64,000 bases of DNA, taken from positions 744,001 to 808,000 of the forward strand of contig NZ_CP016027.1 in the NCBI RefSeq assembly GCF_001663815.1. The letters run 5' to 3'. The notes under the pieces were generated by a model that saw only the letters and a list, made by a program, of their open reading frames with translations, did not search any database and was not told where the DNA came from. Within the stretch, counting starts at the first letter, position 1, and each line of letters starts with the position of its first letter. Source of the DNA: Halothiobacillus diazotrophicus (GTDB taxonomy: Bacteria > Pseudomonadota > Gammaproteobacteria > Halothiobacillales > Halothiobacillaceae). A program made the position numbers and the translations under genes. This document shows positions 36,974 to 48,066 of the stretch, piece after piece.

Positions 36974-37204
36974 ATGGAAACGAACAAAAAGTTCAACCGG
37001 ATGTTAATCAGAATGGACAGCAACAACACGGTCATCGCCCATGTCGAAGGATCCCGTCAGGGCATCATTCTGCATGACCTGGAAGTCATCAAGGGCAAAC
37101 GACCCAACTCCGAGTTGGTTGTGGGAAAGACCTTCAAGGACACCACGACATTGCGTCAGGCGGTCATCAATCAGATGGCGCGCCACACAATGAGCCGAAC
37201 TTAG
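36974..37204 (+). CDS. Small hypothetical protein
   Basis: The 76-residue basic protein has no signal peptide or membrane segment. Its middle part (MDSNNTVIAHVEGSRQGIILHDLEVIKGKRPNSELV) looks like a compact beta-rich fold, and the C-terminus is helical. A good ribosome site (AAAGGAG then TCTTTT) supports translation. I do not recognise a family. The 242-base upstream gap is A/T-rich and includes the palindrome GCATTT-A-AAATGC at 36761-36773. Confidence 0.55.
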   Translation: METNKKFNRMLIRMDSNNTVIAHVEGSRQGIILHDLEVIKGKRPNSELVVGKTFKDTTTLRQAVINQMARHTMSRT

Positions 37205-37572
37205 TCCAAGACACCAGGCAGCCATCCGGCCACTGCCACCGAGTCGCCCCCATGCCGAGGTCTGGGCGACCCGGTTCACCCACGGCACTGCGATCTCCGG
37301 ATACCGAGCCCATAGCGCCATCCGGTGCCCGACATAACGCCAACACACGCAATCCCAGCATTTGGCAACGTCCGATCCCTCCCATATGCGATGACTTCCC
37401 CCGCATGTCCCTGGCGACAAGCCCGATGCACATCCATGGAACGGATCTATTTCACTATTTGCTGATATTCAAAAATAAGACGGCCTGATATGCGCCATGG
37501 AAATTCGAATTTCTCAGGTTGTGGTAATTAGCTAACTATGTGCGCCGCTATTTAGTCACCAAGGAGCATTTC
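37205..37572. other. Non-coding stretch before the DsrE-like gene
   Basis: This 368-base region has no frame with convincing codon use, no RNA gene and no clear hairpin terminator. Short open frames on both strands are Pro/Arg/Ser-rich and look like chance frames. The last ~90 bases are A/T-rich and probably hold the promoter of the DsrE-like gene. Confidence 0.5.
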
Positions 37573-38022
37573 ATGAAACGTCGTACTTTCCTCGCCAGCC
37601 TGATCGGGTTGGGCACCATCGCTGCCACCACATCCGCACAGGCCACTATCAAGGGGCATCATCTGAAACACGTGGTCTATGAAATCGACGAGAAGGATCT
37701 CGATCGTGAAAAGGCGGTCTTGCGCAATGTGCGCAACAACCTCAACGCCAGTGGCCCCAAGAACATGCATCTGGAGGTCGTGATCCACGGCGGCGGCATT
37801 CATCTGCTGGAACGCGCGCGGACCGATCAGGATCTGCAGGCCACCATCGACACACTGAAACTGGACGGCGTCCTGTTCCGCGTCTGCCACAACACGCTGG
37901 TTTCCAACAAGCTCGACTACAAGAAGGATCTGTACGACGTGCATGCCAAGGACATCGTACCCTCCGGCGTCGCCTATCTCGTCGATCGGCAACTTCAGGG
38001 CTGGGCGTACATGCATCCCTGA
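37573..38022 (+). CDS. Exported DsrE-like protein
   Basis: The 149 residues have an N-terminal signal (MKRRTFLASLIGLGTIAATTSAQA) with an RR pair, so Tat export is possible. A DsrE/YchN-like domain follows: HHLKHVVYEIDEKDLDREKAVLRNVRNNLNA, HLEVVIHGGGIHLLER, and VLFRVCHNTLVSNKL, where the single Cys sits in the position of the DsrE reactive cysteine. Cytoplasmic members act in sulfur relay; exported single-domain forms have no settled role. The start ATG has ACCAAGGAGCATTTC before it. It ends convergently with the HbpS-like gene. Confidence 0.85.
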   Translation: MKRRTFLASLIGLGTIAATTSAQATIKGHHLKHVVYEIDEKDLDREKAVLRNVRNNLNASGPKNMHLEVVIHGGGIHLLERARTDQDLQATIDTLKLDGVLFRVCHNTLVSNKLDYKKDLYDVHAKDIVPSGVAYLVDRQLQGWAYMHP

Positions 38023-38165
38023 TCGACGGCAAAGCACCGCAGTTCAATCGAGCGACTTGGCTTTTACCAGCTACTCGGGTGACACTCATGGAACGAGACC
38101 GACTCGGCAGGATGCCCCGACGACAGTCTTGAAGACAGCAGGCCGAAAGGCCCGTCCAGACCAGG

Positions 38166-38675
38166 CTAGAACGCCAGATCTGCCTCGACGGCACTGAGGC
38201 CCGCCTTGGCACAGATGTCATCATTTTCACCACCCGGTGCGCCCGATACGCCGATCGCGCCGACCATCTGACCCGATGCGTCGATGGGCAGCCCCCCTCC
38301 GATCATGACGACACCCGGTATCGACAGGATGCCCTTCTCCGGCGCATCCGCTTTGGTGACGCGTGCGGCAACGGCACGGGTCGGTTGACGCCAGCTGGCG
38401 GCTGTACGTGCCTTGCCGGTCGCCTCGTCAACGGTATGCCACCCGGCATAACGACTCCGTAACAGCACGATTGGCAATCCGGAGAGATCCGTCGCCAAGA
38501 CGCTCACCGGCCAACCGCGCTGCTCGCACTCGGTCTTGGCAGCTTCGGCAGCCTTGAGGGCGACCGCGTCACCGATCACCTTCTGGGACCAGGTTGCCGG
38601 TGCTTCCTCGGCACGCACGGCGGATACGCCGATAAATGCCGCGGCCAATACGGCCCTGTTCATCTTGATGTTCAT
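38166..38675 (-). CDS. Exported heme-binding-protein-like (HbpS/GlcG, DUF336)
   Basis: The 169-residue product has a signal peptide (MNRAVLAAAFIGVSAVRA, cleaved before EEAPATW) and a GlcG/HbpS domain: ALKAAEAAKTECEQRGWPVSVLATDLSGLPIVLLRS, TRAVAARVTKAD and IPGVVMIGGGLPIDASGQMVGAIGVSGA. HbpS binds haem in Streptomyces; most homologues are uncharacterised. The ATG is preceded by GAGGAGAAACCCG. It is convergent to the DsrE-like gene with about 140 bases between them. Export suggests a periplasmic ligand-binding role. Confidence 0.88.
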   Translation of the reverse strand: MNIKMNRAVLAAAFIGVSAVRAEEAPATWSQKVIGDAVALKAAEAAKTECEQRGWPVSVLATDLSGLPIVLLRSRYAGWHTVDEATGKARTAASWRQPTRAVAARVTKADAPEKGILSIPGVVMIGGGLPIDASGQMVGAIGVSGAPGGENDDICAKAGLSAVEADLAF

Positions 38676-38823
38676 CGGGTTTCTCCTCGACAGGCAGTTG
38701 CCCAACTACGCAGTTCAGATCAATCCGCCCCCCACGGTGCCATGAAGGCCGCCCGGCCCCTATACTGGGCGGACAAAATTCAGTCCTCTCCCTATCCGAG
38801 GGCTTCTCACCTAGGCTGTACCG

Positions 38824-39378
38824 ATGAAATCCTGGAAAAGACTCGCCACCACCACCCTCGTCCACGACCGTTGGCTGCATCTGACTGCCGATCGCTGCGA
38901 ACCGCCCTCGGGGCATGTCGTCGAACCGTTCTACGTGATGCACCAGCCGGATTTCGTACATATATTTGCGGAAAATGCGGCCGGTGAAATCCTCGTGGTG
39001 CGCCAGTACCGCTATGCCGTGGCCGACGTCTGCGTAGAGCTGCCCGGCGGCATCATCGATTCGGGCGAAGAACCGCTGGTGGCCGCCCGCCGCGAACTGC
39101 TCGAAGAAACCGGCCACGTCGCGGACGACTGGACCTATGTCGGCTGGATGTATGCGAGCCCACTTAGACAGACGAGCCGGATCCATCTATTCCGCGCCCG
39201 GGAACTCGCGGTACAGCAGGCGCAATCCCTGGACGAATCGGAGGACATCGAATTTCACTTCATGTCCCCAACGGAAATCGAACGGGCCATGCACAGCGGA
39301 CAATTCACCCATGTGCACCACGTCGCCTCGTACTATCGGGCCCGGGCACATCGCGAGTCGCCATCGACCGCAGGCTGA
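38824..39378 (+). CDS. NUDIX hydrolase (ADP-ribose pyrophosphatase-like)
   Basis: The 184 residues contain the NUDIX box GGIIDSGEEPLVAARRELLEETG with the metal-binding Glu residues, preceded by EILVVRQYRYAVADVCVELPG, the pattern of ADP-ribose/ADP-sugar pyrophosphatases. The C-terminal part FHFMSPTEIERAMHSGQFTHVHHVASYY fits this subgroup. The substrate is likely a nucleoside-diphosphate sugar. There is no clear operon partner; the HbpS-like gene is divergent. Confidence 0.9.
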   Translation: MKSWKRLATTTLVHDRWLHLTADRCEPPSGHVVEPFYVMHQPDFVHIFAENAAGEILVVRQYRYAVADVCVELPGGIIDSGEEPLVAARRELLEETGHVADDWTYVGWMYASPLRQTSRIHLFRARELAVQQAQSLDESEDIEFHFMSPTEIERAMHSGQFTHVHHVASYYRARAHRESPSTAG

Positions 39379-39573
39379 TCGGACGTGCATCATCCCCTAG
39401 CCGATCGCTTGAAACGCACTGCCCTGTCCCCATCAAGAAGTTAGATCGGTTCTCGGCCAACCGCCGTAGCGATCAGGGACCGGGATAACGGGACCGATGA
39501 CTCCACCCACCACCATTCATACTGAAGCGCGCATTACCCAATTGATCAATGCCCGTAGCCAGGAGGAAGGAAT

Positions 39574-40053
39574 ATGCGTGAACGTTTCGGCCGGGAACCC
39601 AATATCAATCGTCAGGCGCTCGCCCTATGGATGCCGCTGAGCCTGGCCGTCGCGGCACTACTGCTCTGGCTCGGGATGCAGACCCCACCGCCCGATGGCG
39701 CTGCCAGCGTACAGTCCATCCCGACCTCCTCCGAGATCGGCGCCCTGGCCTACACCTACCTGCTGTCCTGGGCGGCCTTTGGCTATGCCGCATCGATCTC
39801 CACGCCCCACGACACCATGACGCGCAACCTCTTCGCGCTGACCCTGGTGCTTCCGGTTTCAGCCACGGCGGCACTGAATCACGACCTGCCAATCACCGCA
39901 CTGCTGGCTGCCCTCGGTTGGCTGATCGTTCTGGCAGTCACCGCACTGCGGCTCGGGAAGCGGGAACCCCTGGCCGGCCTGATGCTTCTGCCCCTGATCG
40001 GCAGCGCCGGAGCCGGCATTCTGCTGCCGGTAATCTACTGGGCCATCCGCTGA
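39574..40053 (+). CDS. Four-helix membrane protein of unknown function
   Basis: The 159-residue protein has four hydrophobic segments: LWMPLSLAVAALLLWLGM, LAYTYLLSWAAFGYAAS, ALTLVLPVSATAALN-type and LPITALLAALGWLIVLAVTALRL, with a fifth shorter one at LAGLMLLPLIGSAGAGILLPVIYWAI. TspO was considered, but its Pro-Trp pattern is missing. The ribosome site AGGAGGAAGGAAT is very strong. Neighbouring genes are a NUDIX hydrolase and katG; no functional link is evident. Confidence 0.65.
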   Translation: MRERFGREPNINRQALALWMPLSLAVAALLLWLGMQTPPPDGAASVQSIPTSSEIGALAYTYLLSWAAFGYAASISTPHDTMTRNLFALTLVLPVSATAALNHDLPITALLAALGWLIVLAVTALRLGKREPLAGLMLLPLIGSAGAGILLPVIYWAIR

Positions 40054-40189
40054 TCTCCGACCGATCGTCAGGCGCCAGCAATGCCCGCTCATGGCCCAGA
40101 AATCGGGGCAACCATTCGGCGAAGACGCCAGCAATTACCAAAAACAATCAGGCCGTTAGAGAGATTCAATTGGCTTGCACCCCGGTTGA

Positions 40190-42433
<2,244 letters not shown>

Positions 42434-42447
42434 TTGGTGGCGGCGTC

Positions 42448-43215
42448 TCACGCGTTCACGAACGCCACGAGATCGGTAAGGGTTTTCCCGCTTCCGTCGG
42501 GCAAAGCCCCAAGTTTCTCGGCAGGAAGGCCAAGACGGTTGACCCAATAGGTCGGGTACCCGAACGATTTGGCCCCTGCCGCATCCCATCCGGCAAAGGC
42601 AACGAACAGGATTGCCTCGCGCGGTAACTTGAAGGCGTCCATCGCCATCTGATAAGCACGCGGATCAGGCTTGAAGGAGCGAATGGCATCCGTGCTCAGC
42701 ACCTTATCGAAAACCCCCATCAATCCCGCATTGTTGATCCCCGCATCGAGTATTTTGGGCGTGGCATTGGATAAGAGTGCCAGCTTAAATCCCATGCGTT
42801 TCAGTTCTCTCAAGGCCGGGGGTGCATCGGACCAGGCATTCAGTTCCAGATAGGCATTCATCAGCTTGCTGCGTTTCTCCGGCGTCAGGTCAAGATTCAG
42901 TAGTTCTGCCGCAAAAACCAAAGCGTCATCCGTGGCTTGCCAGAAATTTACATAACGCCCGTAGATGACACGCAACCACTGGTATTCGAATTGTCGAGTA
43001 CGCCAGGCATTACTCAATGCAGCGCCCTTGCCCGGAAAAAGCTGTTCCGCCAGCGCAAACACGGGACGGGGATCAAAAACGGGGAAGGCATCGAAGGCTA
43101 TAGCCTTGATTCTGGCGTTTGCTCCGGCCTGCGCCAGCGGCATGGCGGTTAAAACGCCCGACGCAATACCTGCAGCGGCCAGACTGAGAAACGCGCGACG
43201 ATCGAATGGCAGCAT
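42448..43215 (-). CDS. Tat-exported haloacid-dehalogenase (type II)-like protein
   Basis: The 255 residues begin with a twin-arginine signal (DRRAFLSLAAAGIASGV) and then carry an L-2-haloacid-dehalogenase fold: KAIAFDAFPVFDPRPVF with the nucleophile Asp, LALLSNATP with the Ser-Asn motif, FKPDPRAYQMAMDAF with the Lys, and GWDAAGAKSFGYPTYWVNR. Compared with the family, the GT after the nucleophile and the Ser and Asn before the last Asp (VSSNAWD in L-DEX; VAFAGWD here) are changed, so dehalogenase activity is doubtful. The ATG has TATAAGGAGTCAGTC upstream. It is convergent to katG with a 14-base gap. Confidence 0.85.
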   Translation of the reverse strand: MLPFDRRAFLSLAAAGIASGVLTAMPLAQAGANARIKAIAFDAFPVFDPRPVFALAEQLFPGKGAALSNAWRTRQFEYQWLRVIYGRYVNFWQATDDALVFAAELLNLDLTPEKRSKLMNAYLELNAWSDAPPALRELKRMGFKLALLSNATPKILDAGINNAGLMGVFDKVLSTDAIRSFKPDPRAYQMAMDAFKLPREAILFVAFAGWDAAGAKSFGYPTYWVNRLGLPAEKLGALPDGSGKTLTDLVAFVNA

Positions 43216-43411
43216 GACTGACTCCTTATAGAAATAGTGAACCGGGCCGTGCAAAGAATCGACAGGCGCATGTCCGCACCTGTACGACAAAGACGACATA
43301 TGGCATAAAAATATTCCTTCATTACATTAAGTTATCGACGGATAAGCGCGATCAAGCCGCTCCTCGAACCAAAGCCAAAACCGGCATGGGGAAATCGAGC
43401 CGCAAACACCC

Positions 43412-43442
43412 TTGACCCTAATGTCTACTTTAAGGTTTACAC
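43412..43442 (+). promoter_or_regulatory. MerR-type promoter/operator of the cueR-copA operon
   Basis: TTGACC and TTACAC are separated by 19 bases, the long spacer that MerR activators untwist. The imperfect dyad ACCCTAATGT-CT-ACTTTAAGGT (43415-43436) lies within the spacer. Eight of ten positions match between the arms. Confidence 0.8.
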
Positions 43443-43506
43443 TCGACCCACGATGGGTAAACCCCGATCCGGTTCGATCCGGAATCACCGGGGCATGGGA
43501 GCGACG

Positions 43507-43965
43507 ATGGACGTGCATATCGGAATCGGGGCACTGGCGCGCCGGGCAGGCGTGGCCACGGAAACCCTGCGTTATTACGAACGGCTGGGCCTGATCGCGC
43601 CCAAACGGCGCACGACGGCGAACTACCGCATCTACGATCCGGCCACGGTGAAGAAGGTCGGTTTCATCCGCCAAGCGCAATCACTCGGTTTCTCACTGAC
43701 CGAAATCAGCGAACTACTCTCCCTGCATAACCGCCCCACGGCGGACATGGCCGACGTCAAGCAGTTGGCCGAAGGCAAGATCGCGGATATCGATGAAAAA
43801 ATCGCCGGTTTGCAGCGGATGAAATCCGGCCTGCTGGCACTCAGCACGCTATGCCCGGGCCATGGCCCGACTGCAGAATGCCCGATTCTCAATGCACTGG
43901 GCCAGGGGGATGAACCCAATGACACTCATGCCGGCGAAGATGGGGCCGGCACGGAGGGATCATGA
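43507..43965 (+). CDS. cueR: MerR family metal-responsive regulator (CueR-like)
   Basis: The 152-residue protein has the MerR winged helix ([56 protein letters not shown]), a long dimerisation helix and a metal-binding loop [12 protein letters not shown]. Two Cys separated by eight residues resemble the Cu(I)/Ag(I) loop of CueR, which has seven between. It overlaps copA by an ATGA, so copper is the likely signal. The start was chosen at the ATG with GGGAGCGACG before it; upstream codons are open but lie between operator and this ATG. Confidence 0.9.
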   Translation: MDVHIGIGALARRAGVATETLRYYERLGLIAPKRRTTANYRIYDPATVKKVGFIRQAQSLGFSLTEISELLSLHNRPTADMADVKQLAEGKIADIDEKIAGLQRMKSGLLALSTLCPGHGPTAECPILNALGQGDEPNDTHAGEDGAGTEGS

Positions 43966-46900
43966 ATAGCACGACACCCGTTTCTGAACTGGCTATCGGT
44001 ATCGAGGGCATGACCTGCGCCTCGTGCAGCACACGGGTCGAGCAGGCGCTGAATCGATTGCCCGGCGCGATGAGCGCAACCGTGAACCTCGCCACAGAAC
44101 GCGCCGAGATACGCTATGACCCGGCACAGCTGAATGCCGAACGCATCGCCGAAGCCATCCGGGAGACCGGTTACACCCCGATGGTCGACGAAGCCGATCT
44201 CGCCGTGGTAGGCATGACCTGCGCATCCTGCGTCGGACGCGTCGAACGCGCGCTGCAACAAGCGCCCGGCGTGCTCGCGGCCACCGTGAATCTAGCGACC
44301 GAGCAGGCACATGTCCGCTTCGTTCCGGGCATGGTGAAACCGGATGAATTGGCAGCGGCAGTCGGCGCAGCGGGCTATACCGCCCACCCGTTGGGAAACG
44401 CGCGAGGCGATGTCAGTGACGCATCGTCCGCTGAGACAGACAAACGGCAGGCGCAACATCGCGCGATGAGACGCGACGTAATGCTCGCCGCAGCCCTTGC
44501 GCTTGTCATCATGGCCTTGGCCATGGGGCCGGACCTGATTCCGGCTTGGCAGCACACGCTTGAGGCAATCAGTCCGTTCACGCGCTTCTGGGACTGGGTA
44601 CAGCTGCTGCTGGCCTCGATCGTCCTGTTCGGTCCGGGTGTGCGCTTTTTTCGTCCAGGATGGATTGCCTACCGGCATCTGTCGCCGGACATGAACTCGT
44701 TGGTGGCAACCGGCACCGGGTCGGCCTGGGCCTATAGCGCACTCGTGTTACTGGCCCCCGCCCTGTTCCCGCCCGAAGCGCGTCATGTCTATTTCGACTC
44801 GGCAGCCGTGGTCATTGCAGCCGTACTGGGCGGCAAGTATCTCGAAGCGATCGCCAAGGGACGTACCTCATCGGCCATTCGCAAACTGGTCGGCCTGCAG
44901 GCGAAAACGGCCCATCGTCTGGATGAAGCGGGTGTCGAGCAGGATGCACCGGTCACGCAAATCCGCGTGGGCGACCATCTGGTGGTCCGGCCCGGGGAGC
45001 GATTGCCGGTCGATGGGCGTATCGTCGACGGACAGGGGCACATCGATCAATCCATGCTGACGGGCGAACCACTCCCGGTCAGCAAGACTGCAAATGACGA
45101 TGTGGTAGGCGGCACGGTCAACCTGGATGGGAAACTGACGATCGAAGCGACCTCCGTCGGGCGCGACACGGTGCTTGGCCAGATCATCCGGCTGGTCGAA
45201 AGTGCCCAGACGGGAAAGCTGCCCATACAGCGTCTGGCCGACCGCGTGGTCCGCATTTTCACCCCGGCGGTGCTCGTCATTGCCGCCGTGACCTTCATTG
45301 CCTGGCTGTTCCTTTCCGGCAATGTCAGCCTCGCGCTCGTGGCGGCAGTCTCCGTGTTGGTGGTGGCCTGTCCCTGCGCCATGGGGCTGGCGACGCCGGC
45401 GGCCATCATGGTCGGCACCGGCCGGGCGGCCGAACTCGGTGTGCTTTTCCGCAAAGGCGAAGCATTGGAGACCCTGTCGCATGTGGATACGGTGCTATTC
45501 GACAAGACCGGTACCCTCACCGAAGGCCGCCCCGTCCTCGCCAACCTGGGCGGATCAAACCCCGATGAGGCGCTCCGACTGGCTGCGGCGCTCGAAAGCG
45601 CCTCCGAGCACCCGCTGGGACGTGCCATCCTGGCGGCGGCAACGGAACGCGGCAAAACGATCCCGACGGTCTCCGATTTCCGGGCCATCCCGGGTCATGG
45701 CATCGAAGGCCGGGTGGAAGGCCGACTGATCCGAGTCGGCTCACGCCGTTTCATGGAACAACAAGGCGTCATTAGGGACATCGACCGGGACAACGTCGAG
45801 CGGGCGATCGGACGCGAAGAAAGCGGTCACACCGTAGTGTTCGCGGCTGTCGAGGACACGCTGCTCGGTTGGCTGGCCATCGCCGATCGCATCAAGCCAC
45901 AAGCCCGGTCCGTCATACACGCGCTGCATGAACGCGGTCTGCGCGTGGTGATGGTGACCGGAGACGCGCACGGCACGGCAACGGCCGTGGCCACAGAACT
46001 CGGAATCGATGCGGTTCATGCCGAGGTGTTGCCGCAGGAAAAAAGTCAGGTGGTCACCGCGCTCCAGGAAAAAGGACAGCACGTCGCATTTGTCGGCGAC
46101 GGTATCAACGACGCACCGGCACTGGCGCAGGCCGACGTCGGCATCGCGCTTGCTTCGGGTACGGACATCGCCATCGAAGCGGCGGACGTTACGCTCACGC
46201 ATGGCGAACTGACGGGCGTGATCACTGCCCTGGATGCCGCTCGACGGACGCTCGGAAACATTCGCGGCAACCTGTTCTGGGCCTTTTTTTACAACATTCT
46301 GCTCATCCCCGTTGCGGCCGGCGTGGCCATTCCGCTCGGTATCCATCTCAACCCGATGGTGGCCGGCGTGGCCATGGGCCTGTCGTCGGTGTTCGTACTC
46401 GGCAACAGTCTGCGACTCAAGCGACTCGAATCGTTCGTCGGCGCGTCGACGGCGAACAGCCATACCGAGACCGGAGATCGAATCACCGCCGCGCGCCACC
46501 GGGATGACGCGCAGCCTGAACCCGATCAAACGGAAACCGTGTCCCCAAAAACAATGGCGCCAAAAACAATCGCGCCTGCGGAGCCAGCGCCCTCGGACAA
46601 GCGGCACATGCCCCATATGCACACCCTGCAAATTTCGGGCATGACCTGCGGGCACTGCGTGCGTGCGGCCACCCAGGCCCTGGAAAAGGTCCCCGGCGTC
46701 GAAAAGGCCGAAGTCTCGCTGACGCCCGGTACAGCAGTTGTGCGGGGCGATGCCGATCCGCAGGCGCTCGTCAACGCCATACGGGCAGCAGGCTACGAGG
46801 CGCAAATCGAGGATGACGTGCCGGCCCAAAAATCAAACGAAACGCCCGAAGACCGCGATCCGGTCTTGTTGTACACGAGTCCCGGCTGTCCGGATTGCGC

Positions 46901-47096
46901 CGCCGTCCGTCGCTACCTCGACACCCGTCACATTCCCTACGAAACGAAGGACATCACATCGGCGGGCGTTGCCGATGAAGTGAAATCGCGCTACGGGGTG
47001 CGTGTCGCGCCCGTGACCGTTATCGACGGCAAGGCGATCTGGGGGACGTTCGCCGAACAAAAACCACAGCTGGACGCCAGAATCACTCGTGATTAG
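43962..47096 (+). CDS. copA: Copper-exporting P1B ATPase with C-terminal HMA and glutaredoxin domains
   Basis: The 1,044-residue pump exports Cu(I). Two N-terminal HMA domains have GMTCASC at residues 16-22 and 84-90. The core shows the metal-site CPC (470-472), DKTGT with phosphorylated Asp514 and GDGINDAP (712-719). Unlike ordinary CopA (about 800-900 residues), it continues past the last helix with a charged linker (about 840-885), a third HMA (GMTCGHC, 893-899) and a thioredoxin-fold glutaredoxin domain (about 965-1044) with CPDC at 976-979 and cis-Pro in VAPVTV. It is in one operon with the CueR-like gene, which it overlaps by four bases. The extra domains suggest a linked copper delivery or thiol-redox step. 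Confidence 0.95.
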   Translation: MNSTTPVSELAIGIEGMTCASCSTRVEQALNRLPGAMSATVNLATERAEIRYDPAQLNAERIAEAIRETGYTPMVDEADLAVVGMTCASCVGRVERALQQAPGVLAATVNLATEQAHVRFVPGMVKPDELAAAVGAAGYTAHPLGNARGDVSDASSAETDKRQAQHRAMRRDVMLAAALALVIMALAMGPDLIPAWQHTLEAISPFTRFWDWVQLLLASIVLFGPGVRFFRPGWIAYRHLSPDMNSLVATGTGSAWAYSALVLLAPALFPPEARHVYFDSAAVVIAAVLGGKYLEAIAKGRTSSAIRKLVGLQAKTAHRLDEAGVEQDAPVTQIRVGDHLVVRPGERLPVDGRIVDGQGHIDQSMLTGEPLPVSKTANDDVVGGTVNLDGKLTIEATSVGRDTVLGQIIRLVESAQTGKLPIQRLADRVVRIFTPAVLVIAAVTFIAWLFLSGNVSLALVAAVSVLVVACPCAMGLATPAAIMVGTGRAAELGVLFRKGEALETLSHVDTVLFDKTGTLTEGRPVLANLGGSNPDEALRLAAALESASEHPLGRAILAAATERGKTIPTVSDFRAIPGHGIEGRVEGRLIRVGSRRFMEQQGVIRDIDRDNVERAIGREESGHTVVFAAVEDTLLGWLAIADRIKPQARSVIHALHERGLRVVMVTGDAHGTATAVATELGIDAVHAEVLPQEKSQVVTALQEKGQHVAFVGDGINDAPALAQADVGIALASGTDIAIEAADVTLTHGELTGVITALDAARRTLGNIRGNLFWAFFYNILLIPVAAGVAIPLGIHLNPMVAGVAMGLSSVFVLGNSLRLKRLESFVGASTANSHTETGDRITAARHRDDAQPEPDQTETVSPKTMAPKTIAPAEPAPSDKRHMPHMHTLQISGMTCGHCVRAATQALEKVPGVEKAEVSLTPGTAVVRGDADPQALVNAIRAAGYEAQIEDDVPAQKSNETPEDRDPVLLYTSPGCPDCAAVRRYLDTRHIPYETKDITSAGVADEVKSRYGVRVAPVTVIDGKAIWGTFAEQKPQLDARITRD

Positions 47097-47110
47097 CCGT
47101 GTGCCCCGGG

Positions 47111-47126
47111 CCCGCCGCGCGGCGGG
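47111..47126. other. GC-rich perfect palindrome after copA
   Basis: CCCGCCGC-GCGGCGGG is a 16-base perfect palindrome 14 bases after the copA stop. No T run follows on either strand, so it is not a standard rho-independent terminator, but it may slow transcription or protect the mRNA 3' end. Confidence 0.4.
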
Positions 47127-47285
47127 AGCAAAGCGGCCACGGCCAGGCCAGCATGTCGTTTATCGGTAAATAACAGTGACTTAATTAGAAAACAACAATC
47201 TATATCATCGAAAAAACGGTGTACGCTTCGCGGGACAAGTTTGGACTTTCGGACCACAGCCCTCAGCCCCTACAGGAGCAAGAAG

Positions 47286-47747
47286 ATGACTGCAACCAAA
47301 CCCATCCCAGACGGCCAACATACCATCACGCCCTATTTGAGCATTCGTGGGGCCGATGCGGCCATCCGATTTTATCAACGAATATTCGGCGCAACCGAGA
47401 TCGGGCGCTTGCTGATGCCCGGTGGCGATATCGGGCATGCGGAATTGCAAATAGGGGACACCCGATTCATGTTGGCCGAAGAAAACCCCGATTGGGGTAA
47501 CAAAAGCCCGACAACCCTGGGAGGAACCCCCGTCACTATCGCGATCTATGTGGACGATGTCGATACCACCTACCAACGCGCACTCGACGCCGGTGCCACG
47601 GGCATCATGCCCGTCAAGGATGAGTTTTACGGTTCGCGCGTAGGCGTATTTTCCGATCCCTTCGGTCACAAATGGCATGTCATGACGCCCCTTGAAGTCG
47701 TGTCATTTGACGAGATGCAACGGCGAATTGATGCGATGTTTACGTAA
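47286..47747 (+). CDS. VOC superfamily protein (PhnB/glyoxalase-like)
   Basis: The 153 residues have the two beta-alpha-beta-beta-beta modules of the VOC fold: ITPYLSIRGADAAIRFYQRIFGATEIGRL, then FMLAEENP and VTIAIYVDDVDTTYQRALDAGATGIMPVKDEFYGSRVGVFSDPFGHKWHV. This resembles the PhnB/YdeN-like group of uncertain substrate rather than classical glyoxalase I. The ATG has ACAGGAGCAAGAAG before it. It stands alone. Confidence 0.88.
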   Translation: MTATKPIPDGQHTITPYLSIRGADAAIRFYQRIFGATEIGRLLMPGGDIGHAELQIGDTRFMLAEENPDWGNKSPTTLGGTPVTIAIYVDDVDTTYQRALDAGATGIMPVKDEFYGSRVGVFSDPFGHKWHVMTPLEVVSFDEMQRRIDAMFT

Positions 47748-48066
47748 ACCGTATAGCGAACGAGGAAGACGCCGATGAACGACCGTTTCTCAAAATTACC
47801 CCCCTCCTGGCGAACCAGCGGCAAACCGCATTGGCACCTGCAACATCCAAATGATCAAGACGTAGAATTAGCTCGATAAGCGTTCAGAGAGCGGATAATT
47901 CACGGCCGCTAACGCTCGACGGCCACACAACACGTACGGAATAGCCACGATCTGCCCGGATCGGTGCGCCACATCCTGCTAAAATCCCCAGACTCGGGAC
48001 GCCGATCCCACCGCGTTCACCCCCTCGTAATCACTCAACTCATATTCAATTTAAGGATCGACACGC
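47748..48066. other. Gap between VOC and amidotransferase genes, with a possible 34-residue frame
   Basis: The 319-base gap holds one small frame at 47775-47879 (34 residues, rich in His, Trp and Pro) preceded by GAGGAAG, which may be a remnant or a short protein. I see no hairpin terminator and no RNA gene. The last 60 bases are the probable promoter zone of the amidotransferase. Confidence 0.35.

Noticed and set aside
39574-40053. TspO/MBR identity for the four-helix protein
   Set aside because: The Trp/Pro-rich signature and loop arrangement of TspO are missing.
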